The notes: generated by a model not told the origin, from the sequence alone. A stretch of DNA of 64,000 nucleotides from Salipaludibacillus aurantiacus (GCF_900111295.1 NZ_FOGT01000001.1:186001-250000), one strand, 5' to 3'. Shown: positions 51,546 to 60,903, counted from the first letter of the stretch. Program-made: numbers and translations.

Positions 51546-53208
51546 GGCTTTCGTTCACTCCTTCATTCTCTTCTTCAGAGGACTCCTCTGACTGGTCAAC
51601 AGGCATCGGAATAGTCGTCTGGTCAGATAGATATTTAAAATCTTTTTTCAGCCCGTGCCAGTTTTTATTGGCATGGCCTGCCAATACGAGTCTCCCGTTA
51701 CGATTTTGAATCCAAATACGTCTATGATGCCAGTAAGACCCTTGAACGAGACCAATCATAAAAATAAAACCGCCTACTGAAATAATTGGTAAAGTTCTGT
51801 CTTTTCTAATTGTCAGCCCGGTCACATTTACCATATCTACATCAGTCATGCGAATGGTGTAGTCATTTTCCCCATTCAATGGTTCATTCACCTGGATACC
51901 GACTAAACTCAGTTCTCCCTGCTCTTCTTCAGGATCAGCTTCCGGAGGAAACACTTCAAAAATGATTCGAGGGTTATCAGGGATCCGGTTAATCGTAGTC
52001 GGTTCGCGATTGTCATCTATCACAAAGTTCGGGAAATATTCGAGTATTTCAATCCGATAACCGTTATCAAACTCATATACATCCTCAGGATCGTTTAAAT
52101 CTACTTCAAACTGAATGTCTGTTAAATCTGTGTTTTCTTCTTCGCTTTCAAGGGTAAATGTGAAAGAAGACAGCTCATTCAGCTTATAGTCTACCTGGTA
52201 CAAAGAAAATCCTTCAAATGTAAGAGGGTCATTTACACGTATATCATGGTCTTTAACCTCTGCCAGCTCTGTTTCACTGCCAATTGTCCCTCCGGCCTCC
52301 CGGCGAAGTAAAGTGGCAGAAGTCTGATACGTTTTTACAACCGGACCGCCAGCCCTTTCCAACGCAGGCTGGTATTTTTCATCTTCTTCATCATAAAGTT
52401 CAATCATAAACTCATTATTTCTCAGAAAGTATTCACCATTTGTCCCGCCGATCACTTCCTGTTCACCTTCCCTGACCCATACATGTTCATCTAAATACAT
52501 TTCAGGGAAAAAGCGGAGCATGCCGCCAATTAGGAATATGATCAACCCAATATGGTTAACGTAAGGGCCCCATCTGGAAAACCGCCCTTTTTCAGCTAGA
52601 ATATTGCCATTTTCTTTACGGATCTTATAGCGTTTTTCTTTCAACAGACTCTCCGCTTTAATCATATCTTCATCAATATTTTCAGCATTGTCAGTCTGAG
52701 AAAATAAACGCTGCCGTTTCAGGAACGCTTCATGGCGGGTGACACGCTGGGTTTTAAGAGCCCTGTGTAACGGAACCACTCTGTCCAGACTGCAAATGAC
52801 AAGAGAGATTCCAAGAGCTGCAATAATTAGCATGTACCACCAGGAGCTGTACAAATTATGGAAGCCCAGCTGATAATAAAGTTTTCCTAGCGTCCCATAC
52901 TCCTGTTCATAATAAATAGTCGCATTTTCACCCGGCGGAATATACATTTCCTGAGGAAAAAGCGTCCCTAAAGATGAGGTAAGAAGCAATACCACTATAA
53001 TCCAAATCCCTACTTTAACCGATGAAAAAAAGTTCCATATTTTATCCACGAATGTCCGCGTGTAAGTCTGGGAACGCCTTGCTACTCCTTCATAACGCAT
53101 ATTTGCAAGTTTACTTTTTTCTTCTATAAGCGGTTTTCCGCATGATTCACATAAATAAGTCCCGTATGGATTCACATGGCCGCATTCACATTTTACTTTC
53201 TCCATCAT
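51526..53208 (-). CDS. resB: Cytochrome c biogenesis protein ResB (Ccs1)
   Basis: 560 residues with an N-terminal zinc ribbon (CECGHVNPYGTYLCESCG), four membrane helices (about 65-85, 115-135, 210-228 and 465-485) and a large extracellular loop between the last two. It pairs with ResC. Either of two consecutive ATG codons after GGGGGATT can start it. Upstream, where B. subtilis has the thioredoxin-like resA, there is only non-coding DNA. Confidence 0.94.
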   Translation of the reverse strand: MMEKVKCECGHVNPYGTYLCESCGKPLIEEKSKLANMRYEGVARRSQTYTRTFVDKIWNFFSSVKVGIWIIVVLLLTSSLGTLFPQEMYIPPGENATIYYEQEYGTLGKLYYQLGFHNLYSSWWYMLIIAALGISLVICSLDRVVPLHRALKTQRVTRHEAFLKRQRLFSQTDNAENIDEDMIKAESLLKEKRYKIRKENGNILAEKGRFSRWGPYVNHIGLIIFLIGGMLRFFPEMYLDEHVWVREGEQEVIGGTNGEYFLRNNEFMIELYDEEDEKYQPALERAGGPVVKTYQTSATLLRREAGGTIGSETELAEVKDHDIRVNDPLTFEGFSLYQVDYKLNELSSFTFTLESEEENTDLTDIQFEVDLNDPEDVYEFDNGYRIEILEYFPNFVIDDNREPTTINRIPDNPRIIFEVFPPEADPEEEQGELSLVGIQVNEPLNGENDYTIRMTDVDMVNVTGLTIRKDRTLPIISVGGFIFMIGLVQGSYWHHRRIWIQNRNGRLVLAGHANKNWHGLKKDFKYLSDQTTIPMPVDQSEESSEEENEGVNESHDPTQR

Positions 53209-53606
53209 AATCCCCCACTAATTCCCTGGAATTAACTTATTTCAATAAGACAGCAGCCTCTTCTCCGGTTCCAGCCCTGTTAAGTGTGTCAATCCTTGTC
53301 CATTTTCATATTGAAATATATCCGGGAGAATGAAACACCATAAGTGTTGGTATAGTGAATATACAATTCAATGGACAACGATAAATCAAACCTTCCCTTC
53401 TTCTGAGGGTAGGAACGATCCACTAACCCTCTTCTGAAAAATAGCTGTAGAATGTCTATCCTACAGCAGGCTTTATAACCAGCAAATCAAATTTATAATT
53501 TTAAACCGGCCAGTTTTTATGCTGCTCCCTGATTATATCTTTTCTAATATAATATTAACACTATCAATGTAGTGTTAATAGCTTGTTTGTTTGTAAAATA
53601 TGAACA
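53209..53606. other. rluB-resB intergenic region, no resA
   Basis: About 400 bases without any open reading frame resembling the thioredoxin-like ResA that sits here in B. subtilis. It contains the hairpin at 53554-53579, a second 7-bp dyad at 53444-53467 (GCTGTAG/CTACAGC) and presumably the resB promoter. Confidence 0.55.
53554..53579 (-). terminator. Hairpin after rluB, probable terminator
   Basis: A 10-bp perfect stem (ATTAACACTA with its complement) lies 28 bases past the rluB stop; the following minus-strand sequence is T-rich but interrupted (ATTATATT). Confidence 0.55.
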
Positions 53607-54326
53607 TTATGTGACAGCTAATTCTCTCAGCTGTTTCACTTCATGAGGTTTTAATTCTCTGCTCTCTCCCGCATTCAGACCGTGTAAACTAAGAAAACCA
53701 TATGTTTCCCTTTTTAACTTTAATACAGGGTGGCCCACATGCTCAAACATCCGTCGGACTTGACGGTTTTTCCCTTCATGTATAGTTATTTCAACGACTG
53801 ACGTATTTTTCTTTTTCTCTGTTTTTTTAACTTTCACTTTTGCCGGCGCCGTCTTGCCATCTTCTAATTTGACCCCTCTCTCAAGCTGTTTAACTGTTTC
53901 CCGAAGCGGCATCCCTTCTACTTTAGCAATATATGTTTTTTTAATTTTATATTTCGGGTGCATGAGCAGGTTGGCGAAATCCCCGTCATTAGTTAGAAGC
54001 AGAAGGCCTGAAGTATCAGAATCCAGTCTTCCGATTGGATAAACTCTCTGTTCAGAGTGAATGTAGTCAGTCACTACCTTACGGCCGTGCTCGTCCGATA
54101 CACTTGAAATAACACCTGTCGGTTTGTATAGTAAAAAATAGACAGGCTCCTCTTTATCAATAGGCACACCGTTGACTGCCACTTCATCTTTTTCAGGGTC
54201 AACTTTTGTACCGAGCTCGGTAACCTTAACTCCATTAACCGACACTTTCCCTTCAGTAATTAATCCCTCAGCTTTCCTTCTTGAAGTCACACCTGCTTGT
54301 GCAATAACTTTTTGTAAACGCTCCAT
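53607..54326 (-). CDS. rluB: 23S rRNA pseudouridine synthase RluB
   Basis: 239 residues: an N-terminal S4 RNA-binding domain (1-60; LQKVIAQAGVTSRRKAE) and an RsuA-type synthase domain with the catalytic Asp in GRLDSDTSGLL. The KKTY and RQVRRMFEHVGHPV motifs follow. It modifies a helix 93 region uridine in 23S rRNA in this family. Position between the spmAB-dacB and res genes is as in B. subtilis. Confidence 0.93.
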   Translation of the reverse strand: MERLQKVIAQAGVTSRRKAEGLITEGKVSVNGVKVTELGTKVDPEKDEVAVNGVPIDKEEPVYFLLYKPTGVISSVSDEHGRKVVTDYIHSEQRVYPIGRLDSDTSGLLLLTNDGDFANLLMHPKYKIKKTYIAKVEGMPLRETVKQLERGVKLEDGKTAPAKVKVKKTEKKKNTSVVEITIHEGKNRQVRRMFEHVGHPVLKLKRETYGFLSLHGLNAGESRELKPHEVKQLRELAVT

Positions 54327-54431
54327 GTATTTCCCACCTTAGATTGTAATCATTTCATTAGTGTTGACTGTAAGTTCCTCGTTTCAAACTTTAATTTTAT
54401 CTTTTTTCGGTTAAACTTACAAATAAAAAAA

Positions 54432-54455
54432 CCCTTAAAGGTATCTCTTCAAGGG
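54432..54455 (-). terminator. Terminator after spmB
   Basis: A 9-bp stem (CCCTTGAAG/CTTTAAGGG, one G-T pair) is followed by seven T on the minus strand, about 120 bases past the spmB stop. Confidence 0.8.
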
Positions 54456-54572
54456 GAAATCATGGAACTCTGTCTTTTATTAAGAAAAAAGATAAAAAAG
54501 ACTCCTAACTGTCTGCGGCCTGTACTCTTTGTGAGAAAACGGGCTGGCTTTAAGCAAGAACAACTCCCTCAC

Positions 54573-55103
54573 TTATAAAAAGACAAGTCTTACAATAATG
54601 ATGGAAGCCACTATACCAATGACGTCGGCAGAGAGACCCACTTTAAGTGCGTCGCCCATTTTTTTAATTCCAACAGCACCAAAATATACAGTCAAAACGT
54701 AAAAAGTCGTATCCGTGCTTCCTTGCATGGTGGATGCCAGTCTTCCAATAAACGAGTCTGGTCCATATGTTCCGATTAAATCACTGGTCATCCCTAACGC
54801 TCCTGTTCCGGATAATGGCCGGATCATGGCTAGAGGAAGAATTTCAGCCGGTATATAAAAGTAAGAAAAGAGAGGCTTAAATAAGTCTATAAAAAACCCC
54901 ATAGCTCCTGACTCACGAAAAACTTTAATAGAGACTAGCATACCAACTAAATACGGAACTATGGAAAAAGACATGTTTACCCCTTCCTTTGCCCCGTCGA
55001 CGAACGCTTCATAAGATGGAACTCTTTTCCACGTAGCCACTAATAAAATGGTTAATATCAGGGAAGGGATCAACCAGACGGATATGGTCGTTATCCAGCT
55101 CAA
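54573..55103 (-). CDS. spmB: Spore maturation protein B
   Basis: A 176-residue membrane protein with the nucleoside-recognition (Gate) domain pattern, including MIRPLSGTGALGMTSDLI. With SpmA it is needed for full dehydration of the spore core. The start is TTG 55101-55103, overlapping the spmA stop by four bases. The order dacB-spmA-spmB is standard, and the operon is normally under sigma-E. Confidence 0.93.
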   Translation of the reverse strand: MSWITTISVWLIPSLILTILLVATWKRVPSYEAFVDGAKEGVNMSFSIVPYLVGMLVSIKVFRESGAMGFFIDLFKPLFSYFYIPAEILPLAMIRPLSGTGALGMTSDLIGTYGPDSFIGRLASTMQGSTDTTFYVLTVYFGAVGIKKMGDALKVGLSADVIGIVASIIIVRLVFL

Positions 55104-55699
55104 TAGATACCACGTCCTTTATTCATTCTTTTATAGTAAAAATACCTGTCTATTAAAATAGCTCCTAAAGTCGAACAGGCAGTGGCTAAAATGGTTGTCA
55201 TAACAATTTCTGTAGGGGCGGCAGAGTCATATTCGATTCTTAGAGCGATTACTGTCGTTGGGATCAGGGTTATGCTTGCTGTATTAACAGCCAGCAGAGT
55301 AATCATGGACCTGCTGGCTTCATCTTTATCGTTATTTAATTTTTTCAGTTCTTTCATTGCCTTTATTCCCATTGGAGTAGCAGCATTTCCTAGTCCGAAC
55401 ATATTAGCAGTCATATTGGAAACGATATAGCCTAATGCAGGGTGACCTTTTGGAATATCCGGAAAGAGTTTCGAGATAACCGGGTACATCAGGCGGCTGA
55501 CCATATTCAATAATCCGGCGTTTTCAGCTATCTTCATTATACCCAGCCAAAAAGTCAACACGCTTATTAATCCTATACATATGACTACTGCTTCTTTTGC
55601 TCCTGAGAACACCGCTTCATTTACCGCTTCCATATTGCCAGTAATCGCAGCAAAAATAAACCCTGTTAAAAAAAGGAAGACCCAGATGATATTAACCAT
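55100..55699 (-). CDS. spmA: Spore maturation protein A
   Basis: A 199-residue membrane protein of the same Gate-domain family as SpmB, with VFSGAKEAVVICIGLISVLTF-like and LGNAATPMGIKAMKEL segments. It acts with SpmB in spore core dehydration. Its ATG lies within the end of dacB (8-base overlap) and its stop overlaps spmB, so the three are translationally coupled. Confidence 0.93.
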   Translation of the reverse strand: MVNIIWVFLFLTGFIFAAITGNMEAVNEAVFSGAKEAVVICIGLISVLTFWLGIMKIAENAGLLNMVSRLMYPVISKLFPDIPKGHPALGYIVSNMTANMFGLGNAATPMGIKAMKELKKLNNDKDEASRSMITLLAVNTASITLIPTTVIALRIEYDSAAPTEIVMTTILATACSTLGAILIDRYFYYKRMNKGRGIY

Positions 55700-56840
55700 T
55701 TGGAACCATTCCGTTCACTCGAAACCAATGACCCAGCCATTTTTTAAATAAAGAAGGCTCTTCCGTTTTTTCATATACATACTTTAAGGGAACGATTCCG
55801 ATAACTTTTCCCTTCAGTTCCACTTGAACAGTCCCAATGGGATAGGGATAACCTTCTTGTTCCCATCTTTCTTCATTTGGTTTAAGGAGTACTACTCTCT
55901 TTTTTAAATGTTTTAGATCTTCCTCTGTGAGCGGATATTGAAAACTGAACTCTGTCCTTAATTTGTTTTTATAAAAAGGATCGTCGACCTTTTTTACTGT
56001 TCCTTCCTTAACAAGAGTACTCATCTCATAGCTGTCAAAACCCCATTCAAATAAATTCATATGGTCATGCCAGTCGCTCGGTGCATTGATTGTTACAGCT
56101 ATTAATTCCATGCCTTCTTTTTCAGCAGTGGAAACGAGAGTCCGCTTAGCCCGTTTTGTATATCCCGTTTTACCTCCTGTCGAATGTTTATATAATTGAG
56201 TAAGAAGTCTGTTTTTATTATTAAAAACCCTTATTCTGTCTTCAGCTGTTACAGATCTGTATGATTTAGAAGCAGAAATTTCCCTGTACTGAGGGCTCTT
56301 CATAGCGTATTGGGTTAGAAGCGCCATATCATAAGCGGTGGAATAATGGTCTTCATGATCATCGAGCCCATGAGGGTTTGCAAACAGAGTCTCTTCCATC
56401 CCGATTTCCCGGGCCTTCTCATTCATCATGTATACAAATCCTTCAACACTGCCTCCTACATGCTCGGCTATCGCAATTGCTGCGTCATTCCCAGAGCGGA
56501 GCATCAGCCCGTAAACAAGATCTTCCAAAGAGATTTTTTCGCCCTCAGTCAAATAGATAGACGACCCTTCTGTTCCGAAGGCTCGTGAGGATACTGTTAC
56601 GGTTTCTTCCATCTTTCCAGATTCAATTGCTAACACAGCTGTCATTATTTTTGTAATGCTCGCAATCCGCATACGTGTATTGGATTCTTTTTCAAACAGG
56701 ATTCTCCCGCTTTCCTGTTCCATGAGTATAGCTCCGTGAGCTGAGACGCCTTTATCAAAAAACTGTTCTGCTGACACCTCTGAGCCAAAAGGAAAGATAG
56801 CCAGAATAATACATATAGATAAAAGTGCAGGCAATTTCAT
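55692..56840 (-). CDS. dacB: Sporulation D-alanyl-D-alanine carboxypeptidase DacB (PBP5*)
   Basis: 382 residues with a signal peptide (cleavage after EVSA, near residue 24). Penicillin-binding motifs are SITK (Ser61-Lys64), SGN (116-118) and KTG (GGKTGYTKRAK). A C-terminal beta domain and an amphipathic tail (FKKWLGHWF) follow. It trims peptide side chains in the spore cortex to limit cross-linking. ATG 56838-56840 has GGAGG upstream; the frame is open for 29 more codons. Confidence 0.95.
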   Translation of the reverse strand: MKLPALLSICIILAIFPFGSEVSAEQFFDKGVSAHGAILMEQESGRILFEKESNTRMRIASITKIMTAVLAIESGKMEETVTVSSRAFGTEGSSIYLTEGEKISLEDLVYGLMLRSGNDAAIAIAEHVGGSVEGFVYMMNEKAREIGMEETLFANPHGLDDHEDHYSTAYDMALLTQYAMKSPQYREISASKSYRSVTAEDRIRVFNNKNRLLTQLYKHSTGGKTGYTKRAKRTLVSTAEKEGMELIAVTINAPSDWHDHMNLFEWGFDSYEMSTLVKEGTVKKVDDPFYKNKLRTEFSFQYPLTEEDLKHLKKRVVLLKPNEERWEQEGYPYPIGTVQVELKGKVIGIVPLKYVYEKTEEPSLFKKWLGHWFRVNGMVPNG

Positions 56841-57026
56841 GTGATTCCTCCAATCTGGTCCGGGATGCCCTGGTAAAAAGGACATCAATACTTCTTTATA
56901 AGCCAAGTCTATGCATAAAATAGACAAGTATGTCTGAAGAGTTTGTCTCCCTCCGGAATATAATTAAGTTCTTTGTTAAAACTACTTCTATTAGTTTCCT
57001 TTTATTGAGAAAGGTGAGTCACTGAC

Positions 57027-57740
57027 ATGATGGAAGAAATTATAAGGATTATTCTTCGGGTTTTGACTATTCTGCCCCTGCTTTTAATTGTCACTATGTA
57101 TATGGGAAAACGGGCTATCGGACAGCTTCCTTTATTTGATTTTCTGATTATCATTACATTGGCTTCTGTCACGGGAGCAGATATTGCTGACCCTGACATC
57201 GAACATTTACATACAATAGTTGCTATTCTCGTCATCGCTTTATTGCAGAGAATTGTTAGTTATTTCATCATAAAAAAACGCTGGTTCGGTCATTTTATGA
57301 CTTTCGAACCAACGGTAGTTATAGAAAACGGCGTACTTATTCTAAAGAACATTGAGCAAATACGTTACTCTATAGACAATATTCTGCAAATGCTCAGGGA
57401 AAAAGATGTCTTTGACATGTCTACGGTAAAGCTGGGAATTGTGGAAGCAAACGGAAAACTTACGGTTTATAGAAATCCTGAGAACTCTCTGGTTACTCTA
57501 GAAGATATTTATACACCTAAACGTGCCTCCAACCTCGCATACCCGGTCATGATGGAAGGAAAAGTTTATACAAACATTTTAAAAGGTCTCGGCCTGAATA
57601 CAGCATGGCTGCATAATGAGTTGAAGAAAAAAGGGATTTCCCAGCCTGAGGAAGTGGTTTTTGCAAGCGTCAATGAAGACAAAGAACTGCATGTGTCCTT
57701 AAAAAATACAGATTTAAAAGGTCCGCCACTACAGCATTAA
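57027..57740 (+). CDS. DUF421/YetF-type membrane protein A
   Basis: 237 residues with three N-terminal membrane helices (about 5-25, 35-50, 62-80) and a cytosolic C-terminal domain containing LREKDVFDMSTVKLGIVEANG, the YetF/YrbG/YkjA (DUF421) pattern. Proteins of this type accompany mobile spoVA operons linked to spore heat resistance. The start has AAAGGTGAG. Its TAA shares the four bases TTAA with the stop of the convergent spoVAE-like gene. Function is not established. Confidence 0.85.
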   Translation: MMEEIIRIILRVLTILPLLLIVTMYMGKRAIGQLPLFDFLIIITLASVTGADIADPDIEHLHTIVAILVIALLQRIVSYFIIKKRWFGHFMTFEPTVVIENGVLILKNIEQIRYSIDNILQMLREKDVFDMSTVKLGIVEANGKLTVYRNPENSLVTLEDIYTPKRASNLAYPVMMEGKVYTNILKGLGLNTAWLHNELKKKGISQPEEVVFASVNEDKELHVSLKNTDLKGPPLQH

Positions 57741-58093
57741 CCTTTTGGCCTGAAAATCAGAGCGGCGAGAAAACTGAAAATAATCGCTGCAGACACACCT
57801 GCACTCGTTACTTGAAATATTCCTGTTAAAATACCTATTAAACCGCTTTGCTGCGCTTCTGTGACTGCCCCGTGCACTAACGCGTTCCCGAAGCTTGTGA
57901 TTGGAACTGAAGCTCCTGCTCCTGCAAAATCTATAAGAGGTTCATAAAGGTCCAGCCCGTCCAGCACTGCTCCTGCTACCACTAATGTACTTAACGTGTG
58001 AGCAGGGGTTAATTTCCCTACATCCAGGAGAAGCTGCCCTATAAGACATATTATCCCTCCAACTACAAATGCATTTACAAAAATCATCATCAT
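57737..58093 (-). CDS. spoVAE: SpoVAE-type spore membrane protein (SpoVAEb)
   Basis: A 118-residue membrane protein with four helices. The pattern FAGAGASVPITSFGNALVHGA is that of the SpoVAE (SpoVAEb) family, part of the channel that moves dipicolinic acid into the spore and out in germination. It lies 46 bases after spoVAC, and SpoVAD, normally encoded between them, is missing. Three consecutive ATG codons follow GGGGAG; the first was used. Confidence 0.92.
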   Translation of the reverse strand: MMMIFVNAFVVGGIICLIGQLLLDVGKLTPAHTLSTLVVAGAVLDGLDLYEPLIDFAGAGASVPITSFGNALVHGAVTEAQQSGLIGILTGIFQVTSAGVSAAIIFSFLAALIFRPKG

Positions 58094-58139
58094 ATATCTC
58101 CCCAGTCCTTATTAACGTATTTACTCTATTTCCATCATA

Positions 58140-58604
58140 TTACAAACCAAAAAATAAATATTTTACTAATACAATGACAAAAGCGGCAAAAACCCCATAA
58201 ACAATTACTGAACCGGCCAGCTTGAACATATTTCCGCCTACACCGAGCACATAACCTTCTGTTCTGTGTTCTATAGCAGCGGAAGCCATAGCATTGGCAA
58301 AGCCTGTAACCGGTACTGCCGAGCCCGCTCCTGCAAATTGACCAAAACGGTCGTATATTCCTAAACCGGTTAATAAAGAGGCAATAAATACAAGCGTCGC
58401 TACGGTCGGGTCACCTGCTGTTTTTTCAGTGAAATCAAAGTAGGCAACATAGCCGTTCTGTATCATTTGGCCAAATGTACACACCAGTCCCCCTATGATA
58501 AAAGCCTTTACGCAGTTCTTTAAAACCGGTCGTTTTATCTCGTGTTTTCCTGCAAGTTTTTTATACCCTTGTTGAGAAGGGGTTAACTTTGACTCTTTAT
58601 CCAT
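58140..58604 (-). CDS. spoVAC: SpoVAC-type spore membrane protein
   Basis: A 154-residue membrane protein with a polar N-terminus (about 1-28) and four helices. The pattern FAGAGSAVPVTGFANAMASAA, and YDRFGQ before it, identify SpoVAC, which in B. subtilis acts as a mechanosensitive dipicolinate channel. It resembles SpoVAE internally, a known relation. The 10-base gap to the upstream lipoprotein gene indicates an operon. AGGTGTAGCC precedes the ATG. Confidence 0.92.
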   Translation of the reverse strand: MDKESKLTPSQQGYKKLAGKHEIKRPVLKNCVKAFIIGGLVCTFGQMIQNGYVAYFDFTEKTAGDPTVATLVFIASLLTGLGIYDRFGQFAGAGSAVPVTGFANAMASAAIEHRTEGYVLGVGGNMFKLAGSVIVYGVFAAFVIVLVKYLFFGL

Positions 58605-58614
58605 ATGGCTACAC

Positions 58615-59052
58615 CTACGCTTTCATATCTTCTTCAATTTTTTTTATTTCTTCTTCCAGCTTCTTTTTAGTAATCTGATGATCCTTCAGCCGTTCTTTAA
58701 GCTCTGTAATTTCCATTTCAATTTTCTTATCCGTCGAAACCTGAACCTTGCTGCCTTTTACGGCATCTTCTACTTCTTTCTTGGTCTGACTGCGAATTTC
58801 TTTAAGGAAGAAACGGTCAAACCCTTCTACATTCAGATGGATATAAATATCTTTCTCTAAGGACACTGCTTGAGCCTTATCGACTCTCTCCACCCGTTCA
58901 GCCGCTTTCTCAGCCGTTTCAGCATTCATCTGAGAAATAATTGTATGTTTACTTACCGATTGACCTTGTATGTTCTCACTGTCTTCGTTTGTTTGACAAG
59001 CAGTTGTACTAAGTATAATTAAGAAGCTTAAAATAGAGGCCATCATTCTCAT
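58615..59052 (-). CDS. YhcN/YlaJ-type sporulation lipoprotein
   Basis: 145 residues: a signal peptide with a lipobox ending TTAC (Cys19), an N-rich start, then a charged domain (SLEKDIYIHLNVEGFDRF) followed by a long helical coiled-coil tail (LKERLKDHQITKKKLEEEI). The composition and position match the YhcN/YlaJ lipoproteins that precede spoVAC in spoVA2mob operons. The start is ATG 59050-59052 with AAAGGGTG upstream. It should sit on the inner spore membrane. Confidence 0.78.
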   Translation of the reverse strand: MRMMASILSFLIILSTTACQTNEDSENIQGQSVSKHTIISQMNAETAEKAAERVERVDKAQAVSLEKDIYIHLNVEGFDRFFLKEIRSQTKKEVEDAVKGSKVQVSTDKKIEMEITELKERLKDHQITKKKLEEEIKKIEEDMKA

Positions 59053-59137
59053 TTCTATCTTCACCCTTTCTGTCTTCGTAGTTATAGTATCGTAAGCGAT
59101 AAATTATTTATGTTGGAAAAATTTGTGAGACAAAAAA

Positions 59138-59170
59138 GCACATGCATAAAGAAGGTCTTTATGCATGTGC
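59138..59170. terminator. Terminator after the cytochrome b gene
   Basis: A 14-bp perfect stem (GCACATGCATAAAG with its complement) is followed by TTTTTTG on the minus strand; it also faces the spoVA-type operon promoter side. Confidence 0.88.
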
Positions 59171-59197
59171 CTTATTTCCGTTATTGTATTTTTCTAC

Positions 59198-59884
59198 TTA
59201 TGAGACAGACTTATTCTTTTTATTTTTCTGTGCCTTAAGTTCCTTATACCATAAGCTGTGACGGTGTTTAACATAATCTTTGTTTACTTTGCCTGTAAAC
59301 ATTCCGGGAAGCATCTTTCTGTTTTCTTTAAACAAAAAAGCTGCCATATGACCAATAAAAGCAAAAATAATTAATACCGTACCAAGATTGTGACCTTGGG
59401 TTACAATGACCATCATCGTATTGGATATATTTACTCCGCTTAAATTCTGATATACTTTTATACCGCCTGTAACTATCAGCACAGCTATTGCTACAGCAAA
59501 CAGCATATACGCCAAACGCTGTTCAGGGAGATATTTCTCACTGGGAGGTTCCTGTTTCTTTAATATCATAGCTTTTATCAGCTTCCATGAAGCCTTCACG
59601 TCTCCTTTTTTTGGTAATATCGCGTATTCTTTGCGAATGATATGGAAGACAATATGGTAAATGACTGTAAAAATTAAAATAGAGGCGAAAACATAGTGCA
59701 CCCATAAAGTTATATCATAACTTGTCAGCCAGCCGGTTCCAAAAGGCTGCCACAGTAAGTAACGGCCATATAGAGGGAGCTGCCCTAACCCCGTAATGAT
59801 GAGAATTAAAATGGAAATGGCACTTGCCCAGTGAACAAACCGATTAGACTTTGACTGCCTGATAATTTTATCTGATTTACTCAT
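59198..59884 (-). CDS. Formate dehydrogenase-type cytochrome b subunit
   Basis: 228 residues with four membrane helices and a basic C-terminus. The histidines expected to bind haem b are visible (RFVHWASA, WVHYVFA, YHIVFHI, GHNLGTV and GHMAAFLF), as in FdnI-type cytochromes. It would pass electrons between a molybdoenzyme and the quinone pool. The ATG follows GGGGGAAC, overlapping the Fe-S gene by eight bases. The catalytic subunit is not adjacent. Confidence 0.85.
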   Translation of the reverse strand: MSKSDKIIRQSKSNRFVHWASAISILILIITGLGQLPLYGRYLLWQPFGTGWLTSYDITLWVHYVFASILIFTVIYHIVFHIIRKEYAILPKKGDVKASWKLIKAMILKKQEPPSEKYLPEQRLAYMLFAVAIAVLIVTGGIKVYQNLSGVNISNTMMVIVTQGHNLGTVLIIFAFIGHMAAFLFKENRKMLPGMFTGKVNKDYVKHRHSLWYKELKAQKNKKNKSVS

Positions 59885-60887
59885 CGGCCTGTTCCCCCTT
59901 TTCTCCTTTAAGCGTCTTATAAGCAGTAATTCCCGCAGCCGCTGCTCCCGCGACAGGGGCAACCATCATTGCTAACGTAAACCCATGCGCCGTATCCAGA
60001 AGGTTTTCTACGTCCGGTTTCATATGAGGGCGCCCCGGCCGCTTGTCCTGAAGCGATTCTTTGTCAGCCATAATAGCTTCATTAATTTTATCAAACGGTA
60101 CTTCTGACACATAAAAGGTATGTGTGCCGCCATTTTCTTCATCACCGTAAACATAACCGCCAACCTCATCAGCAAGCCTTCGAGCTTCTTGTCTCATTTC
60201 GTTTAAAGGTCCAAATGTGATCGCATCCCTTGGACAAGCTGTCTCACAAGCCGGCTTCTTGCCTGCCTCCAGTAAATCAGTGCACATATCACATTTGTAC
60301 ATTACTCCTCCTCCTGCCAAATCTGGAGCGAGATTCATATATAGGCCGACGCCTGCCTGCCGTTGAGGGATGTCCCACGGACATGCCGACCGGCATTTTG
60401 CTCCGCCCATACAAAAGTCTTCATCGATGGTTACAGCGCCATGCTCGCTTTTATGAATAACTCCAAACGGACACAATTTCTGGCATGTGGCATCATCACA
60501 ATGCATGCAACGCCGCGGTACAGACACTTTCCTCATTTCTCCGTTATGCTCGACCTCCACTTGCTCCACGAACGTCCAATTATAGGGTGTCAGCCGGTTG
60601 GTTAGGTCCTGTTCATCCGACCAGTCTTCATGATGTTTTCGGGGCCAATAGTCTTTAATCGGTTTCTCCGGCTGCGGAAACCTGTCGGCATTTTTTGTTT
60701 TACAGGCTTTAACACAGAGCGGCGTCCCCTCATATTCACATCCATCGCATTTAGTTAAATCAATAATTGACCCGATTTGCTTTGATTCTTCTGCTCCCGA
60801 TGCCAACACCCATTTTTGCTTAGCCGTCACCATGGATGCCGCTGCTGCAGCTGCGGTAGCTCTTTTAATAAACGATCTTCTATCCAT
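59877..60887 (-). CDS. Tat-exported four-cluster Fe-S protein (FdnH/HybA-like)
   Basis: 336 residues. The N-terminus is a twin-arginine signal (DRRSFIKRATAAAAAAS). Cysteine groups (CDGCEYEGTPLCVKAC, CMHCDDATCQKLCP, CMGGAKCRSACP, CDMCTDLL...CETACP) would bind four clusters. A C-terminal membrane helix (AMMVAPVAGAAAAGI) anchors it outside. It pairs with the cytochrome b gene. Such subunits usually follow a molybdopterin catalytic subunit, but the next gene upstream is divergent and unrelated. Start ATG follows AGGAGGGG. Confidence 0.88.
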   Translation of the reverse strand: MDRRSFIKRATAAAAAASMVTAKQKWVLASGAEESKQIGSIIDLTKCDGCEYEGTPLCVKACKTKNADRFPQPEKPIKDYWPRKHHEDWSDEQDLTNRLTPYNWTFVEQVEVEHNGEMRKVSVPRRCMHCDDATCQKLCPFGVIHKSEHGAVTIDEDFCMGGAKCRSACPWDIPQRQAGVGLYMNLAPDLAGGGVMYKCDMCTDLLEAGKKPACETACPRDAITFGPLNEMRQEARRLADEVGGYVYGDEENGGTHTFYVSEVPFDKINEAIMADKESLQDKRPGRPHMKPDVENLLDTAHGFTLAMMVAPVAGAAAAGITAYKTLKGEKGEQADE

Positions 60888-60903
60888 TCCTTCCCCTCCT
60901 AAA

